This document shows positions 16,899 to 25,815 of a stretch of DNA of 36,892 nt, piece after piece (positions within the stretch are counted from its first letter, which is position 1; each line of letters opens with the position of its first letter). Origin of the DNA: Lysinibacillus halotolerans (GTDB lineage Bacteria; Bacillota; Bacilli; Bacillales_A; Planococcaceae); contig NZ_RHLQ01000033.1 in NCBI RefSeq assembly GCF_003711845.1, positions 1 through 36,892 of the forward strand, given 5' to 3'. Below the pieces are notes generated by a model. That model saw only the letters and a program-made list of their open reading frames with translations. It did not search any database and was not told where the DNA came from. Position numbers and translations under genes: made by a program.

Positions 16899-18415
16899 TC
16901 TTTATTCCAACCTTCTAAAAACTTTTGTAGTTGCTCTTCACATTGTACTATTTGTTCATCCTTTTCTTTTACCCAATGTTCTAATAAAGGCGAAACTGCT
17001 TGAGCTTGAAAAAGGGAGTTTCGCATCGTTGCTGGCGCTGGACCGCCTTTTAATGTACGAACTTTAACGAAGAAATCGGGCTTTAATGCATTATAAAATT
17101 GTTCTTTTGATATTTTTAAAGGTTTTCCTGTTACTTCAATGGATTTTTCATTAGCTAATTCCCAAGTTAAACTTTGAAGAGAATCCTTTTTTGATTCTAA
17201 TAAAGTTTTCACACAACTACTAACGATGCGATGGGATTGTCTGAACGAAATGTTTTCAGAACGAACAAGGGAATCGGCCAACTCCGTTACGTTGGCAAAG
17301 CTATTTTCGGCCCTTTTTAGAAGTTTTTCTTTATTTACATCCATCGTAACAACTAAACTACCAAATAGTTTATAGATACCACGAAGTTTTTCCACAGCTC
17401 GCCATAGATAAGGTTGCATATCATCCTCGGTATCCACAATATCTCCAAAAGGTGTATTATGAATCATTTGTAAAACAGTTGAAGCATCGCCTACAACCGA
17501 TGATAGTAAAGAGCGTGTATGTTCGATAGATACTGGATTTCGTTTTTGCGGCATAATGGAACTTACTTGGACGTAGGGGCTTGCTAGGCTAAAAGCGTTA
17601 AATTCTTGGGTTGCCCATTGTAAGAAATCTTGTGATGTACGCCCAAGATTCAAGGCAGCAAGTTGCACAACGCTGGCTGCTTCTGCTATATAATCGGCCC
17701 CTGCAACAGCGTCCCATGCATTTTCAATTATTCCATCAAATCCAAGTAACTCTTTCATCCGTTCACGATTAATTTTAAATCCTGTTGTTGTAAGGGCTGC
17801 TGCTCCCATACTGCTTTGATTAATCGTTTGAAAGGCTGCTTGCATCCGTTTGAAATCGCGGGTCAGCTGATCAATGACAGCTTTTAAATAATGGGCAAAA
17901 GTTGTTGGCTGTGCTTGTTGTGTATGTGTGTAGCCTAACATAATAGTATCGATATGCTCCTCTGCAAAGACAATTAAAGAAGAGCGAAGAGCAAGCAATT
18001 CATTCATAAGAGTGAGTAATTTTTTTCGTAATGTCATGCGATAAATAGCAATCCCCATATCATTACGACTTCTACCTATATGCAAATTACCAGCCACATC
18101 ACCGGCAAGTTCAATTAATTTATTTTCTATGCGGAAAAACAAATCTTCAAATTGTGGATTGTAATCTCGATGTTCAAAGTAATTCAAATCAAGCTTCGCG
18201 ATAGCCTGCCCGATTTGTTTTGCCTCATTTTCTGTAATTAGTTGTTGTTCTTCAAGCATTTTTAAATGAGCAATATGTATGTGTACCATTGCTCTTAAAA
18301 AATGCTTTTTCGCTTCATCGTATGCTGGTTGAAGTACCATTTGACGATAACTATTAGAAGGAAATTGACTGCCCTCAATTTCTTTAATTCGGCTTTTATA
18401 ATCTTGAAACATCAT
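16895..18415 (-). CDS. Argininosuccinate lyase family enzyme, substrate uncertain
   Basis: A 506-residue member of the fumarase/aspartase superfamily closest to argininosuccinate lyase. Visible are 'GRSRNDMGIAIYRMTLRKKL', the 'YTHTQQAQPTTFAHYL' region and the signature loop 'SSIMPQKRNPVS', whose serine is the catalytic base. Several normally conserved spots differ: HTGRSRNDQ is HIGRSRNDM, and the usual ENSLDAVSDRD region reads ENAWDAVAGAD. There is no argG nearby, and the neighbours are a sugar kinase and a DMT transporter. A paralogue acting on another fumarate-releasing substrate, as EDDS lyase does, is plausible. The ATG at 18415 follows GCGGAGG; an in-frame extension to 18457 has no such site. 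Confidence 0.82.
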   Translation of the reverse strand: MMFQDYKSRIKEIEGSQFPSNSYRQMVLQPAYDEAKKHFLRAMVHIHIAHLKMLEEQQLITENEAKQIGQAIAKLDLNYFEHRDYNPQFEDLFFRIENKLIELAGDVAGNLHIGRSRNDMGIAIYRMTLRKKLLTLMNELLALRSSLIVFAEEHIDTIMLGYTHTQQAQPTTFAHYLKAVIDQLTRDFKRMQAAFQTINQSSMGAAALTTTGFKINRERMKELLGFDGIIENAWDAVAGADYIAEAASVVQLAALNLGRTSQDFLQWATQEFNAFSLASPYVQVSSIMPQKRNPVSIEHTRSLLSSVVGDASTVLQMIHNTPFGDIVDTEDDMQPYLWRAVEKLRGIYKLFGSLVVTMDVNKEKLLKRAENSFANVTELADSLVRSENISFRQSHRIVSSCVKTLLESKKDSLQSLTWELANEKSIEVTGKPLKISKEQFYNALKPDFFVKVRTLKGGPAPATMRNSLFQAQAVSPLLEHWVKEKDEQIVQCEEQLQKFLEGWNKE

Positions 18416-18532
18416 AGAATCGCCTCCGCAAAAATACCTTTCCATTCTTAATTTCATATTAAAAAGTTAACCTAAGGGTAGGTGCGATTTTTAATAAGAG
18501 GTAAGAAGAAAATGACTTATACTTATTAAATG

Positions 18533-19426
18533 TTAAGCTGTATTTTTTAATTGGGCTAGGACAGTTGGTAGTATCATTCCAATAAGTACTAATACAATAC
18601 CGGAAATTTGTAGGATAGATAGTGTTTCATGTAATACAATAACGGATGCAATGACTGCTACAGGTAATTCCATTGCACTTAAAATTGATGAAAGTGCCCC
18701 ACCTACTTTAGGCGCGGCAATGGAAAATAGGAAAATCGGTAAAATAATGCCGAAAATCCCTAACACAATCCCAAAAATCCATAATTCTGTGTTAAATAAT
18801 TTTCCACTCCAAATTACTTCAGGTGCTGAAAAAATACAAATCATAAGGAAAGCTACAATGGACATAAAGAGAGTACGAGTGACAGTCGTAATGCCTTCTA
18901 CTTTTCTAGAATTAATTTGAATAAATATCGCAAAACTTGTAGCTGCAATTAGTCCATATACCCATCCTTGCCAAGGGATTGTAGAAAGATCTGTATCCAT
19001 AACGCCGGCTGCTAAAATAGTACCTGAAAATAAAAATAATAACGAACTAGTTTCAAAACGGTTTGGCCATCTTTTATGCAAAATACAGTCGATGAATAGG
19101 CCGATCCACGTGAACTGGAAGAATAATACGACTGCAAGGGATGCTGTTATGTATTCTAAAGCATGTCCATAAACAATTCCTGTTGTCGCTGTAAAAATAC
19201 CAGCTAACAGAATTGTAATAAAACCTGAGAAGTTTAACTTTGGTAAACTTCGTTGCGTTACACTAAATAAGAGTAAAGCTAATAAAAATCCCATAAAATA
19301 CTGGCTTGTTACTGCTTCGGGGGAAGTGAAACCATAACCCATTGCCACTTTAATAATGGTAGATAATATGCCATAACTACTAGATGCTATGACGATAGAT
19401 AATGGATAAAATAGTTGTAATTTCAT
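18533..19426 (-). CDS. EamA/DMT superfamily transporter
   Basis: An integral membrane protein of 297 residues with about ten predicted helices in two EamA repeats. The typical final segment is 'LSSILSAMELPVAVIASVIV' followed by 'LHETLSILQISGIVLVLIGM'. Such proteins export or import small metabolites; the substrate is unknown. It is upstream of the lyase-like and kinase genes in the same direction, separated by 117 bases without a clear terminator, so all three may be one operon. The start at 19426 has only a weak AGGTT site. Confidence 0.88.
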   Translation of the reverse strand: MKLQLFYPLSIVIASSSYGILSTIIKVAMGYGFTSPEAVTSQYFMGFLLALLLFSVTQRSLPKLNFSGFITILLAGIFTATTGIVYGHALEYITASLAVVLFFQFTWIGLFIDCILHKRWPNRFETSSLLFLFSGTILAAGVMDTDLSTIPWQGWVYGLIAATSFAIFIQINSRKVEGITTVTRTLFMSIVAFLMICIFSAPEVIWSGKLFNTELWIFGIVLGIFGIILPIFLFSIAAPKVGGALSSILSAMELPVAVIASVIVLHETLSILQISGIVLVLIGMILPTVLAQLKNTA

Positions 19427-19472
19427 GCTGTTATAACCTACATTCTAATTTCAATTTAGTTCATTTCATCAT

Positions 19473-19502
19473 ATGATAAAACGATTCGAGCGTAATTGTC
19501 TA
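19473..19502 (-). promoter_or_regulatory. Probable promoter of the EamA-lyase-kinase gene set
   Basis: On the minus strand, TAGACA (19497-19502), an 18-base spacer and TATCAT (19473-19478). The -10 lies in the palindrome ATCATATGAT. The leader to the EamA start is about 40 bases. Confidence 0.6.
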
Positions 19503-19693
19503 AAATTCCGATATGAAATTTCAAGAACCTCTCGAAAATAATAGTTTTGTATTATATTACCACTAATAGGGGATAGAGACCTCCCTTTTAAGGGATTTCC
19601 ATAAAAATCCTGTAAATTCCAACTTTAGTCTATACTATGGAAAAATTATAACAAATTATTGAAGGAAGATATGACCTTTTCACTGTCTGAATA

Positions 19694-19717
19694 GTTTTAA
19701 AGTTTCGATGTGGGTAC
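19694..19717 (+). promoter_or_regulatory. Possible SigB-type promoter of the PfkB kinase gene
   Basis: GTTTTA (19694-19699), 12 bases, then GGGTAC (19712-19717), close to the general stress consensus GTTTAA-N12-15-GGGTAT. The start codon is about 40 bases beyond. A SigA -10 (TATGAT, 19722-19727) is also present without a good -35. Confidence 0.35.
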
Positions 19718-19765
19718 ATTTTATGATAACCTTAATAAAGCAAATATTCGGAGGTCTAACAACTC

Positions 19766-20710
19766 ATGGTTGAGTCAAATAAAGATTTCGTATTAGTATA
19801 CGGAGATGCTTTTGTTGATTTTATAGCGGATGATATAACGAACAAATCGTTTACAACATATTTAGGTGGAGCAACAGTCAATGTTGCAGCGGGAATTAGT
19901 AGAATCGGAGCGCCGTCAGCTTTAATTACCATTACAGGTGATGATCATACATCCCAATTTGTTCAATCAGAACTTGATAAAGAAGGCGTCAATTTGGATT
20001 ACGCAATCATATTACCGGAAAAGCGAGTAAGTGGCGTATACGTGCATTTAACAGCGGAATGTGAACGTATTTTCAAAGATTACGTTGACGAAACACCTGA
20101 TTTACAAGTTACACCTGAGCAATTAAATGAAGAGGCTTTCAAAAGAGCTTCAGTATTTAATGTTTGTTCCGGTACAATGTTTCATCCAACAGCTCTTGCG
20201 ACGACAAGAAAGGGCGTTGAAATGGCAAAAGAAAAAGGTGCCATCATTGCCATCGATGCAAACATCCGTCCGTTACGTTGGAGTAGTGAAGAAGTTTGTC
20301 GTGAAACGATTACATCATTTTTTGAGGATGCCCACATCCTTAAATTAACAGATGAAGAATTATTCTTTTTAACTGAAACGAATGATTTACATGAGGGTAT
20401 TGCAAAGTTAAACCAATATTTAGTACCGATTGTATTAATTACAATAGGGGCAAACGGAGCATATGCCGTGTTAAATGGTGAAACGATTCACGTTCCAACA
20501 GATAAAGTAAATGCCGTAGATACAACTGGATCTGGAGATGCCTTTATGGCCGGTGTATTACGCTTTGTCCACTTTAATGGCTTGCCGACAACTGAAGAAG
20601 ATTTATTTAAATGTGTGAAATTTGGCAATAAGTTAGGAGCGTTAGCTGCTACAAAGCCAGGTGCTTTAACGGCACTTCCTCATTTTGATGATATAAAAGA
20701 ATGGTTATAA
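19766..20710 (+). CDS. PfkB family carbohydrate kinase, fructokinase-like
   Basis: Cytoplasmic ribokinase-type sugar kinase of 314 residues. The N-terminal PfkB motif is 'YLGGATVNVAAGISRIGAPS' (about 31-50), and the C-terminal one is 'NAVDTTGSGDAFMAGVLRF', whose GSGD aspartate is the catalytic base. The protein most resembles fructokinases, giving fructose 6-phosphate, but sugar specificity is not certain. The ATG at 19766 follows GGAGGT. No sugar transporter or hydrolase is adjacent; the gene stands alone and ends in a strong terminator. Confidence 0.9.
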   Translation: MVESNKDFVLVYGDAFVDFIADDITNKSFTTYLGGATVNVAAGISRIGAPSALITITGDDHTSQFVQSELDKEGVNLDYAIILPEKRVSGVYVHLTAECERIFKDYVDETPDLQVTPEQLNEEAFKRASVFNVCSGTMFHPTALATTRKGVEMAKEKGAIIAIDANIRPLRWSSEEVCRETITSFFEDAHILKLTDEELFFLTETNDLHEGIAKLNQYLVPIVLITIGANGAYAVLNGETIHVPTDKVNAVDTTGSGDAFMAGVLRFVHFNGLPTTEEDLFKCVKFGNKLGALAATKPGALTALPHFDDIKEWL

Positions 20711-20748
20711 TAAAAGGTCGTCTCATTTGTTGAGACGACCTTTTATTA
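20708..20748. terminator. Strong bidirectional terminator
   Basis: AAAAGGTCGTCTCA (20712-20725) pairs perfectly with TGAGACGACCTTTT (20731-20744) around TTTGT, and outer TAAT/ATTA bases extend the stem. It serves the PfkB gene and probably the converging DUF421 gene. Confidence 0.95.
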
Positions 20749-20794
20749 TATTTGGTTTCATATTTCCCCATGTAAATGAATATTTTAGAACGTA

Positions 20795-21514
20795 CTATGA
20801 TTCCTTTTTTTCAGCCTGTTTATTTAAGCTAATATAAAGGGAACCATTTTCAAGATATTGGGCAAAATAAACGTCTTTAATATCTTTTACGTTTTTCTTT
20901 TTTAATTTATTAAATAACCATTCCTCCGTTAAATTCAACTCACCTAAATTTTTCTGATTAATTTTCCCATCTGAAATAAGTTCTGTAGGCATATGTTCGG
21001 GTAGTGAAACATCTGCTTTTACATCTTGTTTTGTCGCTGCACTATTGGCAGGTTTTTTCAATACACTAAGTTCTCCGTTTGTTTCAAATACAGCATAATG
21101 CACTTCATCAAAGGAGAAAATTCCTTGTTCTCTTAAAAGCATACTAAGTTCATCTATATGGAGTCGAGCTTTTTTCATGCCACTTTTAATAATCGTTCCA
21201 TTTTGAATTAAAATAGTTGGTCGGTCATCTACTAATACGCGTATTTTAGAAGATTTTAATGAAATAAAACTAATAAAAAGGGTAAGGAGTGCCCACCATA
21301 TTAAAGAAGTAAATCCGTCCCAAAAATCTGTTCGATGTTGGGTAGAAACTTCAGCTGCAATTGACCCAATAGTAATACCTGTAATGTAATGGAAGAAGGT
21401 TAATTGGCTTAATTGTTTTTTTCCAATAACCCGAGCAACGATAAGAATAGTAGCAAAGGCAAAAGTAGATCGTAAAATCATTTCAAAAAAATGAATATGT
21501 TCAAAAGCATGCAT
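20795..21514 (-). CDS. DUF421 (YetF-like) membrane protein
   Basis: A 239-residue protein of the DUF421/YetF family, whose biochemical role is unknown. Three N-terminal helices (about 8-90) include the conserved 'RVIGKKQLSQLTFFHYITGI' and 'GSIAAE'. A cytoplasmic part follows with 'RPTILIQNGTI', 'LREQGIFSFDEVHYAVFETN' and 'GELSVLKKP'. A lysine/glutamate-rich tail contains a short extra segment ('VYFAQYLENGSLYISLNK') typical of this subgroup. AAAGGAG lies just before the ATG. Some relatives are made during sporulation, but I see no convincing sporulation promoter here. Confidence 0.92.
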   Translation of the reverse strand: MHAFEHIHFFEMILRSTFAFATILIVARVIGKKQLSQLTFFHYITGITIGSIAAEVSTQHRTDFWDGFTSLIWWALLTLFISFISLKSSKIRVLVDDRPTILIQNGTIIKSGMKKARLHIDELSMLLREQGIFSFDEVHYAVFETNGELSVLKKPANSAATKQDVKADVSLPEHMPTELISDGKINQKNLGELNLTEEWLFNKLKKKNVKDIKDVYFAQYLENGSLYISLNKQAEKKES

Positions 21515-21589
21515 ATAAATACTCCTTTCGTTCTTTTATTAAGATGAGCGAAAGATAATAACTATATGCAAACTTTTCTAAGGAGAACA

Positions 21590-21640
21590 AAAACAGCATC
21601 GCAATAGTTAGCAAATTTCTAACCATTGGGATGCTGTTTT
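21590..21640 (-). terminator. Terminator of the KdpD-like stress protein gene
   Basis: AAAACAGCATC (21590-21600) pairs with GATGCTGTTTT (21630-21640). The stem continues inside with CAAT/ATTG and GTTAG/CTAAC around a 7-base loop. A T-run follows on the minus strand. Confidence 0.9.
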
Positions 21641-21646
21641 AACTAT

Positions 21647-22327
21647 TTACTTTTTGGAAATGCCATAAATGGAATGGATAAGGTGAGGATTACTTACGAA
21701 TCCTTCTTTTATTTTCACTTCATGCATTCTATTTTCAAAGGAAAATTTAAAGATACCATTATCAAAATCTGTACCAATTTCTTTAAAGAAAATGCCTTCA
21801 ATGGATGGAAACTTAGGGCATGTAAAAACGATTTTATAGTTCTCAAGATCTTGAATGACATAAGCACGCACGCCTTTTTCAAAGGTTCCAGAGGTTTCAT
21901 CTTCGATAGGGCGCTTAACGGCTACGATATGGAAGTCAACGAAAGGTACTTCCTTTAGTAAAACATTTAAAAAGGATCCTTTTGTAATTTCTTCCCATCT
22001 ACTTTGAGCACTTTGCCCAACAATGATTTGTGTTACATTATTTTCCCTTGCAACTTCAGCGATGATTTTTTGAATAGGACGTTTTTCGTTATCTTTAATA
22101 ATAAATTTCTCTACTTCTAGTTCTTCCGCTAGTGCAGTCCATCTTTCAATATAACCAGATTTTTCAGCGTCAAACGCATCAAGGGGTTTTGTATCAACTG
22201 TCAATATATAGAGTGGACAATCAAGTAACGTCGCAAGTTTATGGCCTCTACGAATAAGACGCTCACCATTAAGTCCGTAATATACACATACTAAAATACT
22301 TTCATCCGTTCTTTTAACATGCTTCAT
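21647..22327 (-). CDS. Stand-alone KdpD-type universal stress domain protein
   Basis: A 226-residue cytoplasmic protein. Its first ~135 residues match the universal stress (Usp) domain found in the K+ sensor kinase KdpD ('ILVCVYYGLNGERLIRRGHK', 'CPLYILTVD', 'TQIIVGQSAQSRW'). The kinase, the membrane part and the N-terminal KdpD domain are all absent. The remaining ~90 residues are a beta-rich segment I do not recognise. In some Firmicutes KdpD Usp domains bind cyclic di-AMP; whether this one does is unknown. AGAGGAG precedes the ATG. It is divergent from the mrp operon, so a link to cation stress is plausible but not shown. Confidence 0.8.
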   Translation of the reverse strand: MKHVKRTDESILVCVYYGLNGERLIRRGHKLATLLDCPLYILTVDTKPLDAFDAEKSGYIERWTALAEELEVEKFIIKDNEKRPIQKIIAEVARENNVTQIIVGQSAQSRWEEITKGSFLNVLLKEVPFVDFHIVAVKRPIEDETSGTFEKGVRAYVIQDLENYKIVFTCPKFPSIEGIFFKEIGTDFDNGIFKFSFENRMHEVKIKEGFVSNPHLIHSIYGISKK

Positions 22328-22654
22328 CGTAGTTTGCTCCTCTTAAAATTTGTTCATTATCAAAATATAAAATTTGCTATTTTTTAGCGAAAAACTGTAT
22401 AAAAAAGCTAAAGTGAATGCGAATTAAGTGCATTTATGCCATTCTTACTGTATACTTTTAATAGTAATGTTTATTATCGTTTTATCAAATAATTATTAAA
22501 ACTAACATTTTTGCAAAATAGTATAAATTGGAAATTATCGCTTTATCTTTATGACACATTATTATGAAGTGAGTATTTTTGGAAGTCAAGTAGATATACT
22601 AATTCTAATTTTTTAAATTGCATTATGTTACAAAGAAGTAGGAGGTATTAGCTT
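22328..22654. other. Divergent intergenic region, 327 bases
   Basis: Very AT-rich with no gene. Minus strand: TTGATA (22483-22488), 16 bases, TACTAT (22461-22466) could drive the Usp gene. Plus strand: ATGACA (22551-22556), 17 bases, TATTTT (22574-22579) could drive mrpA. I see no riboswitch. Confidence 0.5.
22551..22579 (+). promoter_or_regulatory. Probable promoter of the mrp operon
   Basis: ATGACA (22551-22556) and TATTTT (22574-22579) are separated by 17 bases. The leader is about 70 bases, ending in AGGAGGT before the GTG start. A second candidate, TTGGAA (22528-22533) with TATGAC (22550-22555), overlaps it. Confidence 0.45.
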
Positions 22655-25063
22655 GTGACAATTGATATTGCCATCATACTAACTCCGTTTATTATGGCAG
22701 CACTTATTCCCATTTTTTATAGGCGACTGAGGAAAAACGTGATTGGTTGGGTCGTCCTTATAATTCCTGTTAGTTTATTCCTTTTATTAACTACGTATAT
22801 CCCTCGTGTTGCAAAAGGTGAAGTTTTTTCACATACATATGAGTGGATCCCCTCGTTTCATCTAAATTTTACGACTTACATAGACGGTTTAAGCTTAATC
22901 TTTAGTTTATTAATAACCGGTGTCGGAAGTTTAGTCATTTTGTATTCCATTTTTTATTTATCAGTGAAGGAATCCCTTCATCATTTTTATTGCTATTTAT
23001 TACTATTTATGGGAGCAATGTTAGGTGTTGTATTCTCAGATAATTTAATGGTTTTATATGCATTTTGGGAGTTAACAAGTGTTTCATCCTTTTTATTAAT
23101 TGCCTTCTGGCATCATCGGAAAGCTTCTAGAGCTGGTGCGCGCAAATCGATGACGATTACTGTTTCTGGCGGCGTTGCCATGTTGGTTGGTTTTTTAATG
23201 TTGTATGCTATGTCGGGAACATTTAGTATTCGGGAAATTATAAATAGTATAGATGCTATAAGTGGGCATGTATTGTTTATTCCTGCGCTATTATTAGTTC
23301 TTTTAGGTGCCTTTACAAAATCCGCCCAATTCCCATTCCATATTTGGCTCCCTGATGCGATGGAAGCGCCAACCCCTGTAAGTAGCTACCTACACTCCGC
23401 TACGATGGTTAAAGCGGGAATTTATTTAGTAGCACGTTTTACACCGATATTTGGTGGGGAAATGATTTGGTTTTGGACTATAACCGGTGTAGGGTTATTC
23501 ACCTTATTTTGGGGGTCCTTTAATGCTGTTCGACAAGTAGATTTAAAAGCTATATTAGCCTATTCAACGGTAAGTCAGCTTGGCCTTATTATGAGTTTGC
23601 TCGGGTTAGGTTCTGTTGCGGTCTATTTAGGCTACTCTACAGAAACGGTTATCTATACTCAAGCAACGTTTGCTGCACTTTTTCACTTGATCAATCATTC
23701 AACTTTTAAAGGTGCTTTGTTTATGATGGTTGGAATCGTTGACCATGAAATCGGTACAAGGGATATACGACGTTTAGGTGGGTTAATGACCATTTTACCT
23801 TTTACGTTCACTATTGCTATAATCGGTTGTTTTTCTATGGCAGGATTGCCACCGTTTAATGGTTTCTTAAGTAAAGAGATGTTCTTTGCAGCCGTTCTGA
23901 ACATTACAGAATTAAATATTTTCTCGATCCAAAATATTGGTCTATTAATCCCGATTATAGCATGGTTTGCTAGTGTTTTTACCTTTGTTTACTGCCTCAT
24001 TATCGTAAGCAAAACGTTCTTAGGGAAAATGAAGCCAGATATCGTAGAGAAAAATCCACATGAAGCACCCTTTGGAATGTTACTGCCTCCGTTTATTTTA
24101 ATTGGTCTAGTCATTGCGATTTTCTTCTTCCCAAATCTTTTAGGGGAATATATTTTACAGCCTGCAATGTTAAGTGTCTATCCAACATTTCCATCTGCTG
24201 AAGAGATGACACCCCATATTTCTGCATGGCATGGATTTAACACAGAATTGTTAATGACTTTCGGAGTAGTAGTTTTAGGTATAATTTTGTACCGTTTTTT
24301 AAAATACTGGTCTAAAATTTACCGACTATTCCCGAAACAATGGACACTTAATGCGATTTACGAAAAAGTCATTACATCGAGTGAAAATGTATCAGAAAGT
24401 CTTACAAAACGATATATGAGTGGTCATTTAACGCATTACTTTGTCTATATATATGTGAGCTTTGTCGTAATTGTTGCGGGCACATTCATTGCCCTTGATA
24501 CCTTTGAATGGAATCCTACTAACGATGCTGTCATCGAAAATTATGAATTAATTTTAGTGTTCGTCATGATTTTTGCGGCAGTAGCTATTTTGTTTGCGAA
24601 GTCTCGCATTACGACGGTTTTATTAAACGGTGTTCTTGGATACTCCGTAGCCTTTTTCTTTGTTATTTTTAGAGCTCCGGATTTAGCGCTTACTCAACTT
24701 GTTGTTGAATCGGTCACAACAGCACTATATTTAATTTGTTTTAAATTCCTTGCAGAGTTAAAACCTGAGCAATCTACAAAACGGGTGAAAATATCTAATG
24801 GATTAATTTCTGTTTTTGTAGGAGCTACGGTTACGTTAATCGGATTAACAGTAGTAAATTATGATAAGTTCAAATCGATTTCCTCCTATTTCGAGGATTC
24901 ATATAACCTTGCTGGGGGTAAAAATATAGTTAATACGATATTAGGGGATTTCCGTGCCTTCGATACGATGCTGGAAGTAGTCGTTCTCTTTATAGCTGGC
25001 TTAGGTGTTTTCGCACTCATTAAGCTAAAGGCGAAGAAAGGGGATGTAGATATTGAAAATTAA
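22655..25063 (+). CDS. mrpA: Mrp Na+/H+ antiporter subunit A
   Basis: The 802-residue large subunit of the Mrp cation/proton antiporter, full length for the family. It combines a NuoL/ND5-like proton channel part with the MrpA-specific C-terminal region. Glu139 in 'LMVLYAFWELTSVSSF' lies where the family has an essential glutamate. 'AFTKSAQFPFHIWLPDAMEA' and 'PTPVSSYLHSATMVKAGIYL' are the classic antiporter motif. 'FRAPDLALTQLVVESVTTAL' marks the C-terminal region. The start is GTG with AGGAGGT upstream. It overlaps mrpB by 11 bases. The complex works in Na+ and alkali tolerance. Confidence 0.97.
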   Translation: MTIDIAIILTPFIMAALIPIFYRRLRKNVIGWVVLIIPVSLFLLLTTYIPRVAKGEVFSHTYEWIPSFHLNFTTYIDGLSLIFSLLITGVGSLVILYSIFYLSVKESLHHFYCYLLLFMGAMLGVVFSDNLMVLYAFWELTSVSSFLLIAFWHHRKASRAGARKSMTITVSGGVAMLVGFLMLYAMSGTFSIREIINSIDAISGHVLFIPALLLVLLGAFTKSAQFPFHIWLPDAMEAPTPVSSYLHSATMVKAGIYLVARFTPIFGGEMIWFWTITGVGLFTLFWGSFNAVRQVDLKAILAYSTVSQLGLIMSLLGLGSVAVYLGYSTETVIYTQATFAALFHLINHSTFKGALFMMVGIVDHEIGTRDIRRLGGLMTILPFTFTIAIIGCFSMAGLPPFNGFLSKEMFFAAVLNITELNIFSIQNIGLLIPIIAWFASVFTFVYCLIIVSKTFLGKMKPDIVEKNPHEAPFGMLLPPFILIGLVIAIFFFPNLLGEYILQPAMLSVYPTFPSAEEMTPHISAWHGFNTELLMTFGVVVLGIILYRFLKYWSKIYRLFPKQWTLNAIYEKVITSSENVSESLTKRYMSGHLTHYFVYIYVSFVVIVAGTFIALDTFEWNPTNDAVIENYELILVFVMIFAAVAILFAKSRITTVLLNGVLGYSVAFFFVIFRAPDLALTQLVVESVTTALYLICFKFLAELKPEQSTKRVKISNGLISVFVGATVTLIGLTVVNYDKFKSISSYFEDSYNLAGGKNIVNTILGDFRAFDTMLEVVVLFIAGLGVFALIKLKAKKGDVDIEN

Positions 25064-25475
25064 TGATGTCATTTTAAGAACGGTTGTAAAGGGCGTTATT
25101 TTCATTATTTTGACCCTTGGTGTTTATTTGTTCTTTTCTGGTCATAATGCACCAGGGGGCGGATTTATTGGCGGACTTGTCCTAGGATCAGGTCTTGTCT
25201 TGCTATATATTACGTATGATTTGGAAACCGTGCATAAAAAAATGCCCTTCGATTTTAAGAAAGTTGCTGGTTTAGGAGTATTATTAGCAACTGGATCAGC
25301 AATTGGTTCAATCTTTTTTGATGCACCTTTTTTATCGCAAACGGATGCGTATTTTACATTTCCTATATTGGGAGAAAAACATTTAACGACTGTAACAATT
25401 TTTGAAGCAGGTGTTGCCTTAACCGTTATTGGTACGCTTGTTACGATTATTTTAAGTATTAGTGAGGATGAGTAG
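25053..25475 (+). CDS. mrpB: Mrp Na+/H+ antiporter subunit B
   Basis: A 140-residue membrane subunit with four predicted helices and the MrpB hallmark 'SGHNAPGGGFIGGLVLGSGL'. It starts at a TTG inside the end of mrpA, with GAAAGGGGATG as the ribosome binding site, so translation is coupled. It is required for assembly of the hetero-oligomeric antiporter. Confidence 0.96.
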   Translation: MKINDVILRTVVKGVIFIILTLGVYLFFSGHNAPGGGFIGGLVLGSGLVLLYITYDLETVHKKMPFDFKKVAGLGVLLATGSAIGSIFFDAPFLSQTDAYFTFPILGEKHLTTVTIFEAGVALTVIGTLVTIILSISEDE

Positions 25476-25476
25476 A

Positions 25477-25815
25477 ATGGAATCTTTAATGATGATTTTA
25501 ATTGGTATTCTCGTCGCCGTTGCGACCTATTTAGTCCTCTCTCGAAATATGATTCGAATCATTTTAGGGACTGCCTTGTTATCCCATGCTGTTCATTTGC
25601 TTATTTTAACAGTAGGTGGTTTAAAAAAGGGAGATGTCCCATTACTTAGTCAATCCGAGGGACCTTTTACCGATGCCTTGCCACAAGCTTTAATATTAAC
25701 AGCTATTGTGATAAGTTTTGCAACAACCGCATTTCTCCTTGTTTTGGCTTATCGGACTTATAAAACGAATGGTTCGGACGATTTGCAAGAATTGAGAGGA
25801 ATGCCTGATGAATAA
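25477..25815 (+). CDS. mrpC: Mrp Na+/H+ antiporter subunit C
   Basis: A 112-residue NuoK-like subunit with three helices and the family ending 'DALPQALILTAIVISFATTA' followed by 'FLLVLAYRTYK'. The ATG at 25477 is one base after the mrpB stop and has GAGG upstream. This gives the family-typical N-terminus; upstream in-frame ATGs at 25462 and 25468 lie within mrpB. Confidence 0.95.
   Translation: MESLMMILIGILVAVATYLVLSRNMIRIILGTALLSHAVHLLILTVGGLKKGDVPLLSQSEGPFTDALPQALILTAIVISFATTAFLLVLAYRTYKTNGSDDLQELRGMPDE

Larger units (their letters stand above)
19427..19765. other. Divergent intergenic region, 339 bases
   Basis: No protein gene of useful size. It holds the minus-strand promoter at 19473-19502 and plus-strand signals for the PfkB gene. 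CCCTTTTAAGGG (19583-19594) is palindromic. At 19671-19694 a 7-codon frame (MTFSLSE) follows GAAGGA. It could be a leader peptide, but this is weak. Confidence 0.5.
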
